The notes under the pieces were generated by a model. It did not search any database. It worked only from the letters and a program-made list of their open reading frames with translations, and was not told the DNA's origin. This document shows positions 1 through 6,847 of a stretch of DNA of 13,900 nt, in pieces; positions within the stretch are counted from its first letter, which is position 1; each line of letters opens with the position of its first letter. This DNA is from Erysipelotrichaceae bacterium UBA2227 (lineage in GTDB: Bacteria > Bacillota_I > Bacilli_A > Erysipelotrichales > Erysipelotrichaceae). The stretch is from NCBI GenBank assembly GCA_002348095.1, contig DDYT01000052.1, positions 1 through 13,900 of the forward strand. Direction: 5' to 3'. A program made the position numbers and the translations under genes.

Positions 1-10
1 TGAAGGTCGT

Positions 11-37
11 AAGAGCGCTTAAGCGCTTTTTTCTTTT
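11..37 (+). terminator. Intrinsic terminator of the gene upstream of the window
   Basis: A GC-rich hairpin with stem arms 11-18 and 23-30 and the tetraloop TTAA. It pairs AAGAGCGC with GCGCTTTT, including one G-U wobble, and has the perfect 14-base palindrome AGCGCTTAAGCGCT at its core. The T-rich tail runs to 37. It lies 8 bases after a TGA at 1-3 that could be the stop of an upstream gene, but too little is visible to confirm that gene. The next promoter follows immediately. Confidence 0.7.
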
Positions 38-48
38 AATATTTTCTG

Positions 49-57
49 TGATATAAT
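49..57 (+). promoter_or_regulatory. Extended -10 promoter for the FemABX gene
   Basis: TGATATAAT is a perfect extended -10 (TG-N-TATAAT). No good -35 lies 16-18 bases upstream, where the terminator T-tract sits; extended -10 promoters often do without one. A start of transcription about 7 bases downstream would fall at roughly 63-65. That is at or inside the Shine-Dalgarno sequence, so the leader would be only about 12 bases. Confidence 0.65.
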
Positions 58-63
58 GAGCGC

Positions 64-69
64 GGAGGG
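64..69 (+). promoter_or_regulatory. Ribosome binding site that decides the FemABX start
   Basis: GGAGGG at 64-69 abuts the ATG at 70 with no spacer, which is too close for initiation. It is an ideal 6 bases from the GTG at 76 in the same frame. The GTG is therefore the preferred start. Confidence 0.6.
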
Positions 70-75
70 ATGCTT

Positions 76-1302
76 GTGAAGGTTGTTTTTCGTGTAAATG
101 AAGATGCCGAAAGTTTCGATGCTTATGTCCGGTCGCATCCGCAGGGATCGATGTATCAGTCGTGCGGCTGGTCGTTAATCAAGCGTGAATGGGATTCGCT
201 GCGTCTGGTCGGTGAATCGGATGGATTGATCGTATGCTCGGCTTTGATTTTGATCCGTCGTTTTCCTTTGGGTCAAAAGCTTTTTTATATCCCTCGCGGA
301 CCGCTGTGGTCGGATGATTCCATCGCCACTGATTTTTTTGACTATATAAAAAGTACGGCAAAAAAGCTGGGTGCTTTTTGCGTAAAGTTTGATCCCAAAG
401 TGATACTGCGTCAGTATGACACCCAACATATCATCGACTCCGAGTCGGATGAAGTGATTCAACACGTCTTAAGCTTTGATCCGGATATTGTACATAAAGG
501 ATTTGACCAAGGCCTCAATACGTATGCTCAGCCGCGTTATAATGCCATCGTTTTGGCAGGTGAAGATATGTTTGAGCGGTTCAGCTCTTCGACCAAACGG
601 AACATTAAGACGGCGCTTAAGAAAAACGTTTCGGTCGATCGTTTTTCAGATGAGAAGCTCACTTCGTTTTCAAGGCTGATGAGCCTTACTGAGCAACGTA
701 AGAGTGTTTCACTGAGAAATATGGATTATTTTAAAAGGTTCTTTGATGCCTTTGATAAACAAGCTTCACTCTTTATCGCCCAGGTAAACCTTCGTGAGAA
801 TCTTTTGGAATGTCAACAGCAGATCCGTCAGCTGTCTGCATCGTTAGATAAAGCCACGACGCAGTCAAATGCGGTGAAACAACAGCGCGTCCAGCTGGAA
901 GCTTTGATTAAAGAACAGGAATTCTTACATCAGATGAAAGAAAAGCATGGGGATGTGGCAGATGTCAGCGGATTGCTCATATTGATCCACGGTTCGGTAT
1001 GTGAGTTCCTCTACTCCGGAATGGATGCCGACTTCTCAAAGTTATACCCGGCCTATCTGATGCGTTTTAAAGCCATGGAATATGCAAGAGGCCAGGGTTG
1101 TACGATCCTTAATTTCGGCGGGATATCGGGAGCGTTGGATGACGGACTGTGGGAGTTTAAGCGTTCGTTTGGTTCGATTGTCACCGAATACATCGGTGAG
1201 TTCGATATGATCGTCCGTCCGAATATGTATCGTCTGTTTGAAACCGGCTTACCTTTCGCCCGCAGAATGATGCATCGGATAAAGAGACTGAGAAGTAAAT
1301 AA
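76..1302 (+). CDS. FemABX-family peptidoglycan bridge aminoacyltransferase
   Basis: A cytoplasmic enzyme of the FemA/FemB/FemX/MurM family. These use aminoacyl-tRNA to add amino acids to the lysine side chain of the lipid II stem peptide and so build the interpeptide bridge. The protein is 408 aa from the GTG at 76, the usual family length. It has two acyltransferase (GNAT-like) subdomains. Between them is a long helical, heptad-like arm at about residues 239-290, rich in Gln, Leu, Lys and Glu, matching the coiled-coil arm of FemA. Near the C-terminus NFGG (344-347), FKRSFG (359-364) and YIGEFD match the conserved family end. An ATG at 70 would add two residues, but the SD spacing favours the GTG. 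The gene has its own promoter and a downstream terminator, so it is probably monocistronic. Which amino acid it adds cannot be told from sequence. Family assignment is firm. Confidence 0.9.
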   Translation: MKVVFRVNEDAESFDAYVRSHPQGSMYQSCGWSLIKREWDSLRLVGESDGLIVCSALILIRRFPLGQKLFYIPRGPLWSDDSIATDFFDYIKSTAKKLGAFCVKFDPKVILRQYDTQHIIDSESDEVIQHVLSFDPDIVHKGFDQGLNTYAQPRYNAIVLAGEDMFERFSSSTKRNIKTALKKNVSVDRFSDEKLTSFSRLMSLTEQRKSVSLRNMDYFKRFFDAFDKQASLFIAQVNLRENLLECQQQIRQLSASLDKATTQSNAVKQQRVQLEALIKEQEFLHQMKEKHGDVADVSGLLILIHGSVCEFLYSGMDADFSKLYPAYLMRFKAMEYARGQGCTILNFGGISGALDDGLWEFKRSFGSIVTEYIGEFDMIVRPNMYRLFETGLPFARRMMHRIKRLRSK

Positions 1303-1441
1303 ACACTGTTATTTGATTTGATGTGAGAAGATTTAGCAGATTGAATACTTCAGACACTGACTTCAATAACTGTCGTGAGTTTTGAATTACATGAAACCTG
1401 ACTGAGATTTTTTGGTTGATTGACTTTGTTAATATCAGAAT

Positions 1442-1479
1442 AAACAGGAGGAACGTGAACTTGCTTCTGTTTTTTTATT
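1442..1479 (+). terminator. Probable intrinsic terminator after the FemABX gene
   Basis: Arms AAACAGGAG (1442-1450) and CTTCTGTTT (1464-1472) form a 9-bp stem with one G-U pair and a 13-base loop, ending in a T run (1470-1476). It lies 140 bases after the FemABX stop and 12 bases before the next promoter. The stem is fairly AT-rich, so termination may be partial. The stretch 1303-1441 shows no gene or other clear signal. Confidence 0.55.
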
Positions 1480-1488
1480 GGATTTCAA

Positions 1489-1497
1489 TGGTATAAT
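1489..1497 (+). promoter_or_regulatory. Extended -10 promoter for the surface protein gene
   Basis: TGGTATAAT contains a perfect -10 hexamer (1492-1497) with the TG extension. No convincing -35 is present at 16-18 bases. The predicted transcript starts near 1504, about 20 bases before the ATG at 1524, which has a GGGGG (1514-1518) ribosome site. Confidence 0.65.
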
Positions 1498-1523
1498 GCA
1501 TACAAAGAACTACGGGGGTAGCT

Positions 1524-3152
1524 ATGCGTCACGGGATGAAATTTCTGATCGGAATCATTATTCTTGCCAGTACAATGATATACGGACTTGCCGCAGATTT
1601 GATGACGGCGATTTCAGGCAGCGCTTCCGTGGAAGTCGGCCGGGAAATTACGCTGACTTTTTCCTTTGAAGTCGAGCAGCCTGTTTCGCAGTTTAAGGCA
1701 AAACTGGTGTATGATGCCGATCTTTTGGAGATTTCCGGAGCACCGGTTGCCTTGGGCGGATTGAATGTTCTGGTCGATGTCAATGATATAACGGTAAGTT
1801 CCGATTCATCATTAAGCGGTTCGATCTCTTTTATGCGCGTGACCTTTAAAGCCAGGGAAGCATTCTTGGCGGATGTTTCGACCGTAGTTTCCCTTATCAA
1901 TATTTCGGCCGTCGATGCACAATCAAGTGCTTCTGTCAGTGGTCTGTCATCTTCAAAAACGATTACAGCCATTCCGCTGAAATCCGATAATAATTATCTG
2001 AAAAACATGTATACCAATGCCGGGACGATCGGTTTTAACCGAAATACCTTTGAGTATTCGCTGACTGTCGATCATGAGATCAACCGGATCCGGATCGTGG
2101 CGATAAAGGAAGACCCCAATGCATCCGTCAAGGAAGATGCGATGTATGACTTGAAGGTTTATCGCAATGTGATCAATATTCTCGTGACGGCAGAAAACGG
2201 GGCCAAACGGACTTATACGATTGTAGTTACCCGAAAAGATGCCTTTGGCAATACGAGTCTGTTATCATCCAATACCGAACTCAAGTCATTGTCAATCGAA
2301 GGATATCACTTGCAGTTTTCCCCGCTGATCACGGAGTATCGGCTGACCGTAGAAAATATCGTGGATAACGTGCTGATCCTTGCCGAAGCGGCGGATGATC
2401 GGAGCAGTGTGATCATTGATAATGTAAGTCTGTTGCAGCTGGGGGAAAACCGGATTCAGGTGACCGTGGTAGCTCCCAACGGGCAATCGCGGATGTATAC
2501 GGTCTTTGTGACGCGTTCGCTGGATGCCCCTGTAACTGATCTTGAGGATTTGGGGGATATCGTCTATCTGACCACGGCCACGACGATTCCGGTCATTATG
2601 AAAGACAGCTATTGGCTGACGGCAGAAGTGTTGGATAAGGTGCGTCGGGCCGGGAAAATTTTGGATATTCAGAAACTGGATGATCAGGGCAGACTGCTGT
2701 ATGGCTGGACGATTGACGGTCGCTCGCTGACCGCAGGGACAAGCCTGTACTTGCGATTGCGTCAGGACATAAGTCATATCAAAAATCTCAATGAGTTGCT
2801 CGACGGGGGACGTTATCGGACCATCAGTTTCTTGCACGAAGGTGATATTCCGGTAGGGACCGTGGTTAAGGTGTATATCGGAACGGTTTTTCCTCAGATG
2901 TCAACGTTGAATCTTTATCAGGTGATTGATAAGACGCAGTCCCTTCAGCTCAATTCACAGTCGTTGCGGGTGGTTGACGGCTTTGTGGAGTTTGAAGTTT
3001 TATCCGGCGGGGAATACGTATTGTCGGATTCAGCGATCAAACAGGAGCGTCCCGTTGATATGGTTTTGGTCGGTGCACTGATCGTGATCATCGCACTGAT
3101 CGTTGCCTTGTCCGTACTGCTTTTTTCCCGCAGGAAAATTTTTGTCCGATGA
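1524..3152 (+). CDS. Membrane-anchored surface protein with cohesin-like and cadherin-like domains
   Basis: A 542-residue exported protein. Residues 1-24 are a signal peptide: a short charged start, a hydrophobic core (LIGIIILASTMIYG) and a likely cut after Ala-Ala near 23-24. Residues about 26-150 resemble a cohesin domain (carbohydrate-binding-like beta sandwich), with the typical VEVGREITLTFSF opening and a YDADLLEISG segment. Residues about 154-238 and 249-332 are two cadherin-like beta-sandwich repeats (PF12733 type). Each begins with L-x-x-(M/L) and has F-x-(P/R)...EY-x-L-TV, ending in a YT-(I/V)-x-VTR strand. Residues 345-505 form a further beta-rich region I do not recognise. A C-terminal membrane helix (512-534) is followed by SRRK, so the C-terminus is inside. 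There is no LPXTG. The role is unknown; adhesion or a scaffold at the cell surface is an inference. Domain names rest on eye-matching, and the cohesin call is the least certain. Confidence 0.8.
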   Translation: MRHGMKFLIGIIILASTMIYGLAADLMTAISGSASVEVGREITLTFSFEVEQPVSQFKAKLVYDADLLEISGAPVALGGLNVLVDVNDITVSSDSSLSGSISFMRVTFKAREAFLADVSTVVSLINISAVDAQSSASVSGLSSSKTITAIPLKSDNNYLKNMYTNAGTIGFNRNTFEYSLTVDHEINRIRIVAIKEDPNASVKEDAMYDLKVYRNVINILVTAENGAKRTYTIVVTRKDAFGNTSLLSSNTELKSLSIEGYHLQFSPLITEYRLTVENIVDNVLILAEAADDRSSVIIDNVSLLQLGENRIQVTVVAPNGQSRMYTVFVTRSLDAPVTDLEDLGDIVYLTTATTIPVIMKDSYWLTAEVLDKVRRAGKILDIQKLDDQGRLLYGWTIDGRSLTAGTSLYLRLRQDISHIKNLNELLDGGRYRTISFLHEGDIPVGTVVKVYIGTVFPQMSTLNLYQVIDKTQSLQLNSQSLRVVDGFVEFEVLSGGEYVLSDSAIKQERPVDMVLVGALIVIIALIVALSVLLFSRRKIFVR

Positions 3153-3228
3153 TTTCAAAGTTTTTTGAATAAATATTCACGGAAATATAGTTAGAATAGA
3201 ACGGAAAGTTTTACTTTCAGGGATGTTG

Positions 3229-3237
3229 TGGTAGAAT
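3229..3237 (+). promoter_or_regulatory. Extended -10 promoter for the LCP gene
   Basis: TGGTAGAAT is an extended -10 with one mismatch in the hexamer (TAGAAT, 3232-3237). A weak -35, TTTACT (3210-3215), lies 16 bases upstream. It sits inside a small inverted repeat (GAAAG 3204-3208 and CTTTC 3214-3218). The predicted leader is about 20 bases. Confidence 0.5.
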
Positions 3238-3265
3238 ATATAAGTTTAACGGAGGTATGTAGATC

Positions 3266-4648
3266 ATGAAAAGAAAACATTTAAACTATATCGGACTAAT
3301 ATCATCTGTGCTTTTTATTGTTGCACTGCTTTATAATCAGTTTGTTCCCGGAATGTTTCGTGGAATCGCTTTGGCTTTGAGTTTGTCGTTTTTGCTTGTG
3401 CTTTTTATTAAAAAACTGCCCAAGTTTATAATCATGATTTTATCGGTATTATTGATACTGACCTCGACGTTTCTCTTTTACACCCAATATTCTGCAGAGC
3501 GGATTTTGGATTACTTCGAGAAAGAGGTCAATGTCGTATCGTTTATCGTACTTAAGAGCAGTCCGATCGAGAACATGGAAGATGCCAAGGGCAAGTTTTT
3601 TGGGAAACTCAGTATCATGGAAAAAGACTTGGTGGATCATATCGTTGCTGAAGTGAAATCAGATTTTGGTTACAATCTGAATCTGTTGTCGTATAAAGAA
3701 AATCAGGATGCGGTCAATGCGTTGGAGAACGGAAATATCGAAGTGCTGATTTTGGATGATTCTATTTGGGAGTTTCTGGAAGATGAAAATCCTGAGTTCA
3801 TAAAGAAAGTCCGTGTCATTCATACGATTTCAAAAGAAATTTTGAAAGATGATATTACCAAAGAAGTTGAAGTGGATAAGGACAGTTTTGTGATTCTGAT
3901 CAGCGGTATTGACATATTCGGTTCAATTAACCGCCGTTCAAGAAGTGACGTGAACATGTTATTGGTAATCAATCCCAACAAGGGGCAGGTCTTGATGGTT
4001 TCGTTACCCAGGGATTTGTATGTGCCGTTGGCATGTAAAAATAATGCTTATGACAAACTGACTCACTCCGGGATTTATGGGATCAACTGTACGGTTCAGA
4101 CGGTCGAGAAATTTTTCGATATTGATGTAAACTATTACGTCCGTCTCAACTTTACTTCCTTTATCAATATCGTGGATGCGATGGGCGGTGTCAGTATCTA
4201 CAATGAGATGGCATTTGTTTCAAGCCCGGATAAGGTTCCGTTTTCAAAAGGAGATTTGCATCTTGACGGTATTCTGGCATATAACTATGTTCGAGAGAGA
4301 AAAGCGTATGAAGGCGGAGATATGCAACGAATCCAAAATCAGCAGAAAGTACTCACGGCTATGATTAAGAAAGTGCTATCTCCGCTGATGTTTACTAAAA
4401 TTGAACGTATTGTAGAAATCACTTCCAGAAATATTGACACCAATATTTCATCAAATGAGATTTCAAAGCTAATTAAACTTCAGATTGAGAAGGGTATTGA
4501 CTGGGAATTCCAATCGGCATTTTTAACCGGCATTGATGCATATCGACAAACATACAGTATGGGAAATATGAATCTCTATGTTGTATTGCATAATGCGGAT
4601 TCACTAACAGCTTTAAAACAAAAAATCGCTGATGTAATGAGAAAGTAA
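3266..4648 (+). CDS. LCP (LytR-CpsA-Psr) family cell-wall polymer ligase, Cps2A-like
   Basis: LCP enzymes move lipid-linked polymers (capsule, teichoic acid, teichuronic acid) onto peptidoglycan at the outer face of the membrane. The protein is 460 aa. Three hydrophobic segments lie at about 9-27, 31-48 and 53-73, the layout of streptococcal Cps2A rather than single-span TagT/U/V. Residues about 83-200 form an accessory domain with a look of type 2 solute-binding folds (VVSFIVLKSSP, the AKGKFFGKLS segment, ALENGNIEVLILDD). The LCP domain spans about 206-370. Its conserved residues are RSRSDVN (224-230), SLPRD (246-250), YVRERK (341-346), and GGD followed by QRIQNQQ (350-360). These Arg and Asp residues bind the lipid pyrophosphate. 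SD GGAGG is at 3251-3255, 10 bases from the ATG. An ATG directly followed by TAG (3257-3262) lies in between. It stands just upstream of the polysaccharide cluster, which suggests it attaches that polymer. Confidence 0.9.
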   Translation: MKRKHLNYIGLISSVLFIVALLYNQFVPGMFRGIALALSLSFLLVLFIKKLPKFIIMILSVLLILTSTFLFYTQYSAERILDYFEKEVNVVSFIVLKSSPIENMEDAKGKFFGKLSIMEKDLVDHIVAEVKSDFGYNLNLLSYKENQDAVNALENGNIEVLILDDSIWEFLEDENPEFIKKVRVIHTISKEILKDDITKEVEVDKDSFVILISGIDIFGSINRRSRSDVNMLLVINPNKGQVLMVSLPRDLYVPLACKNNAYDKLTHSGIYGINCTVQTVEKFFDIDVNYYVRLNFTSFINIVDAMGGVSIYNEMAFVSSPDKVPFSKGDLHLDGILAYNYVRERKAYEGGDMQRIQNQQKVLTAMIKKVLSPLMFTKIERIVEITSRNIDTNISSNEISKLIKLQIEKGIDWEFQSAFLTGIDAYRQTYSMGNMNLYVVLHNADSLTALKQKIADVMRK

Positions 4649-4655
4649 TTTTATT

Positions 4656-4683
4656 CAAGTTGATCACAAAAGCGTGTAACTTG
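4656..4683 (+). repeat. Inverted repeat overlapping the cluster promoter
   Basis: Arms CAAGTT (4656-4661) and AACTTG (4678-4683) are perfect inverted repeats 16 bases apart, with an inner CAC/GTG match (4665-4667 and 4674-4676). The left arm overlaps the possible -35 and the right arm ends on the TG of the extended -10. It could be an operator, or a weak stem-loop behind the LCP gene. No regulator is identified. Confidence 0.3.
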
Positions 4684-4690
4684 TTATGAT
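4682..4690 (+). promoter_or_regulatory. Extended -10 promoter of the polysaccharide cluster
   Basis: TGTTATGAT has the TG extension and a hexamer (TATGAT, 4685-4690) one base off consensus. A possible -35, TTGATC (4660-4665), is 19 bases upstream, slightly long. It is placed to transcribe the pyruvyl transferase, GT2 and flippase genes. Spacing between those genes is small, with no terminator seen until at least 9887. Confidence 0.5.
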
Positions 4691-4710
4691 TTTAGGAAGG
4701 GGGAATTGTG

Positions 4711-5781
4711 ATGATCATTGGTGTCTGGGCATATTTAGATAATAACATTGGTGATGATTTAATGATTAAACTAGTGGTTAATCGGTTTTCAGAACATAGT
4801 TTCCGAATTTACTCTGATTTATCTGTAGTAAGAGAAACTTTTTCTGGTTTAGAAAATGTTGATATTATGCCTAAAAGTAGATTGAAATCAGATATTGCAG
4901 AGCTAGACTTCTTTTTCTCTATCGGTGGTTCGATTTTTAATAACCTAAACCATCCTATTGGACAGTTTAATCGGGTAAGAAGGATTTTACTATTAAAGAA
5001 AATAAAAAGCAAAGGAATCAAAATTGCTACCATTGGTTGCAATCTTGGTCCATATCGCAATAATTTTGGTAAATGGTTGACAAAACAAGAGTTGAAACTT
5101 AACGATTTAGTTACGTTACGTGATGAAAAGTCTTTTGAAATGGTTAAGGATTTTGGTTGTATACAGAATTTCCATTTTTATGATGATATTGTGTTTAATT
5201 TACCAACTTTAGTCAGTTCAACTGAGAATAAAACTCAAAGTAGTCTGGGGATCACAGTGTATCGTAATTTAAGCCCCGAGGAAAACAATATGGAAGTTTA
5301 CAAGACGTTAGCAAGAATCTGTGATGAGTTTATATCAAGAAATCCTTCAACTGTTCGTCTGTTTGCTTTTGATTCGGAAAACGAAAATGATTTGGCAGCT
5401 GCACATCATATTTTTGCGCTTTCGAAAGAAAAGCAGTATATCAAAATAGTTCCGTATCTAGGTGATCACGGACATGTGATTGAAGAGTTGTCTCTTTGTG
5501 ATAAGTTAATAGCGATAAGATTTCATGGCTGTGTACTTTCCATTGTTTTGAAGATTCCTTTTACTCCAATTATTTATTCAAATAAAACAGAGAATTTTCT
5601 TGATGATATGGGCTATACAGGAAGAAAGATTTGGTTGGATGAGCTAAATGCAGATGATTTGAATGTTGCAGATTTTGTCGATGATTTGATTTCAGGCAGA
5701 AATCTTTTTTTACCAGAAAAAACCTCTAACGCAGAAGGGCATTTTACTCAAATACAACAGCTTTTAAAGGAAGTCTTATAA
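4711..5781 (+). CDS. Polysaccharide pyruvyl transferase family protein
   Basis: A member of the PF04230 family (CsaB, EpsO and relatives), which transfers pyruvate from phosphoenolpyruvate to a sugar as a ketal and adds a negative charge. It is 356 aa and probably cytoplasmic. Visible family marks are the N-terminal Rossmann start with NNIGDD (about 11-16, the usual GN-x-GD site), SIGGSIFNN, IATIGCNLGP, LRDEKS, the C-terminal RFHG (270-273) and IYSNK (288-292). An in-frame GTG at 4708 would add one residue. The SD (AGGAAGGGGG, 4694-4703) suits either start, and I chose the ATG. The next gene begins 1 base after the stop, so they are translationally close. Base composition drops here relative to the genes before. 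Some family members are not true pyruvyl transferases, so the acceptor and even the reaction are inferred. Confidence 0.85.
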   Translation: MIIGVWAYLDNNIGDDLMIKLVVNRFSEHSFRIYSDLSVVRETFSGLENVDIMPKSRLKSDIAELDFFFSIGGSIFNNLNHPIGQFNRVRRILLLKKIKSKGIKIATIGCNLGPYRNNFGKWLTKQELKLNDLVTLRDEKSFEMVKDFGCIQNFHFYDDIVFNLPTLVSSTENKTQSSLGITVYRNLSPEENNMEVYKTLARICDEFISRNPSTVRLFAFDSENENDLAAAHHIFALSKEKQYIKIVPYLGDHGHVIEELSLCDKLIAIRFHGCVLSIVLKIPFTPIIYSNKTENFLDDMGYTGRKIWLDELNADDLNVADFVDDLISGRNLFLPEKTSNAEGHFTQIQQLLKEVL

Positions 5782-5782
5782 T

Positions 5783-6847
5783 ATGAGTGGGCAGATTACT
5801 CAGCAAAAGTGGAAGTTTATGATTGAAAATGGCTTCGTCAGTAAAGAAACTCACGAGTATTTTTGTAGATATCAAAAAGGATTTCATCAAAACTGGGCTG
5901 GTAAGGAGTTTAAGTGCAGTTTGAAGACATATCCTTTAATATCGGTCATCATACCTACATACAATCGATTAGGCATGTTAAAAAAGGCCGTACAGAGTGT
6001 AATCAATCAAAAATATCCAACAATTGAAATCATTGTTATCAATGATTGCTCCAGTGATGGAACTTTCGAATATCTTGAGTCACTAAAACAGCAGATTTCT
6101 AACTTAGTCATTATTCATAACACTAGTAACTTAAATGCCGGCAAAAATCGTCAGTTGGGCTATTTGCAAAGTAGTGGCAAATATATTGTTTTCTTAGATG
6201 ATGATGATTTTTATACGGATGTGAATTTTTTTCGTAAAGTTGCATTTTCTTTTGAAGAAAATGATGATTTGTCCTTTGTGGCTGCAAACTCTCTGATTCA
6301 GAAACAAAATGAGTTGTTCATAAGTGAGAATCGTGTTTTCGGTCGAATCAGTAATGTAGAATATCTGAATAAGTTCCAGTCAGAAATTCAGAAACCGAAT
6401 TCTACTTTTTCGGCTGTATTTGACAAGCATAAACTCGAATCAGCAGAATTTTCATCCATGACGATGATGAATGATGTTGCAATTTACCTAAGAGCACTAT
6501 TAACGGGGGATGCATACCTGATAAGGGATGTGTGCGGTGTGTACTTGATACACGGACAAAACATCTCGTTTAGCATCAAACCGGATTTTTTGATTCAAAA
6601 CATGCAAGAGAAACTTTGGGTGTATAATCAGACTGAAAAATGGGGAATCTGTTTGAGATACGATTGGTTGAAACGGCATTTCAGAAACTCGCTTAAGTAC
6701 TTTATATTGAGTAGTAAACCTTCGGTAAATCAAATTATAGTGGTATACCGTTGGATTTGGAATAATACTAAGTCGTATCGGATCCTTATGTTGTTAAGTA
6801 TACTGAAGTACACATTGATCAGATTGAAAGGAGAGCTTTCGTCGTGA
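5783..6847 (+). CDS. Family 2 glycosyltransferase (GT-A fold)
   Basis: A cytoplasmic inverting glycosyltransferase that adds one sugar to the growing lipid-linked repeat unit. It is 354 aa. A 50-residue N-terminal extension of unknown role (predicted helical, rich in Gln, Lys and Phe) comes before the GT2 domain. That domain shows SVIIPTYNR (54-62), VINDCSSDGT (85-94), NAGKNRQLGY (118-127), and the metal-binding FLDDDDF (137-143, the DXD equivalent). MMND (228-231) may stand for the usual (E/D)D catalytic base motif. The C-terminal 100 residues are basic and aromatic, with a hydrophobic patch near 333-345 that may help membrane contact. SD AAAGGAAG lies at 5766-5773. The stop overlaps the next start by 4 bases (GTGA), typical of translational coupling. 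Donor and acceptor sugars cannot be told. Confidence 0.88.
   Translation: MSGQITQQKWKFMIENGFVSKETHEYFCRYQKGFHQNWAGKEFKCSLKTYPLISVIIPTYNRLGMLKKAVQSVINQKYPTIEIIVINDCSSDGTFEYLESLKQQISNLVIIHNTSNLNAGKNRQLGYLQSSGKYIVFLDDDDFYTDVNFFRKVAFSFEENDDLSFVAANSLIQKQNELFISENRVFGRISNVEYLNKFQSEIQKPNSTFSAVFDKHKLESAEFSSMTMMNDVAIYLRALLTGDAYLIRDVCGVYLIHGQNISFSIKPDFLIQNMQEKLWVYNQTEKWGICLRYDWLKRHFRNSLKYFILSSKPSVNQIIVVYRWIWNNTKSYRILMLLSILKYTLIRLKGELSS

Noticed and set aside
1420..1425. TTGACT as a -35 box
   Set aside because: No acceptable -10 lies 15-19 bases downstream, and the real TATAAT at 1492 is far too distant.
1446..1496. Possible 13-codon leader peptide (GTG at 1455, or TTG at 1461) behind a perfect AGGAGG
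   Set aside because: The SD-to-GTG spacing is only 3 bases, and the AGGAG is explained as the 5' arm of the terminator stem. The frame ends within the next -10 box.
2292..2837. 181-codon open frame on the minus strand inside the surface protein gene (also 147 codons at 1529-1972)
   Set aside because: No SD or promoter, and the product has no recognisable domain. The plus-strand protein is clearly real, with a signal peptide and repeats. These are by-products of its higher GC.
3166..3179. TGAATA-AA-TATTCA inverted repeat between the surface protein and LCP genes
   Set aside because: Short, AT-only apart from two bases, and not placed on the best promoter. Chance occurrence is likely in AT-rich spacer; no T-run supports a terminator.
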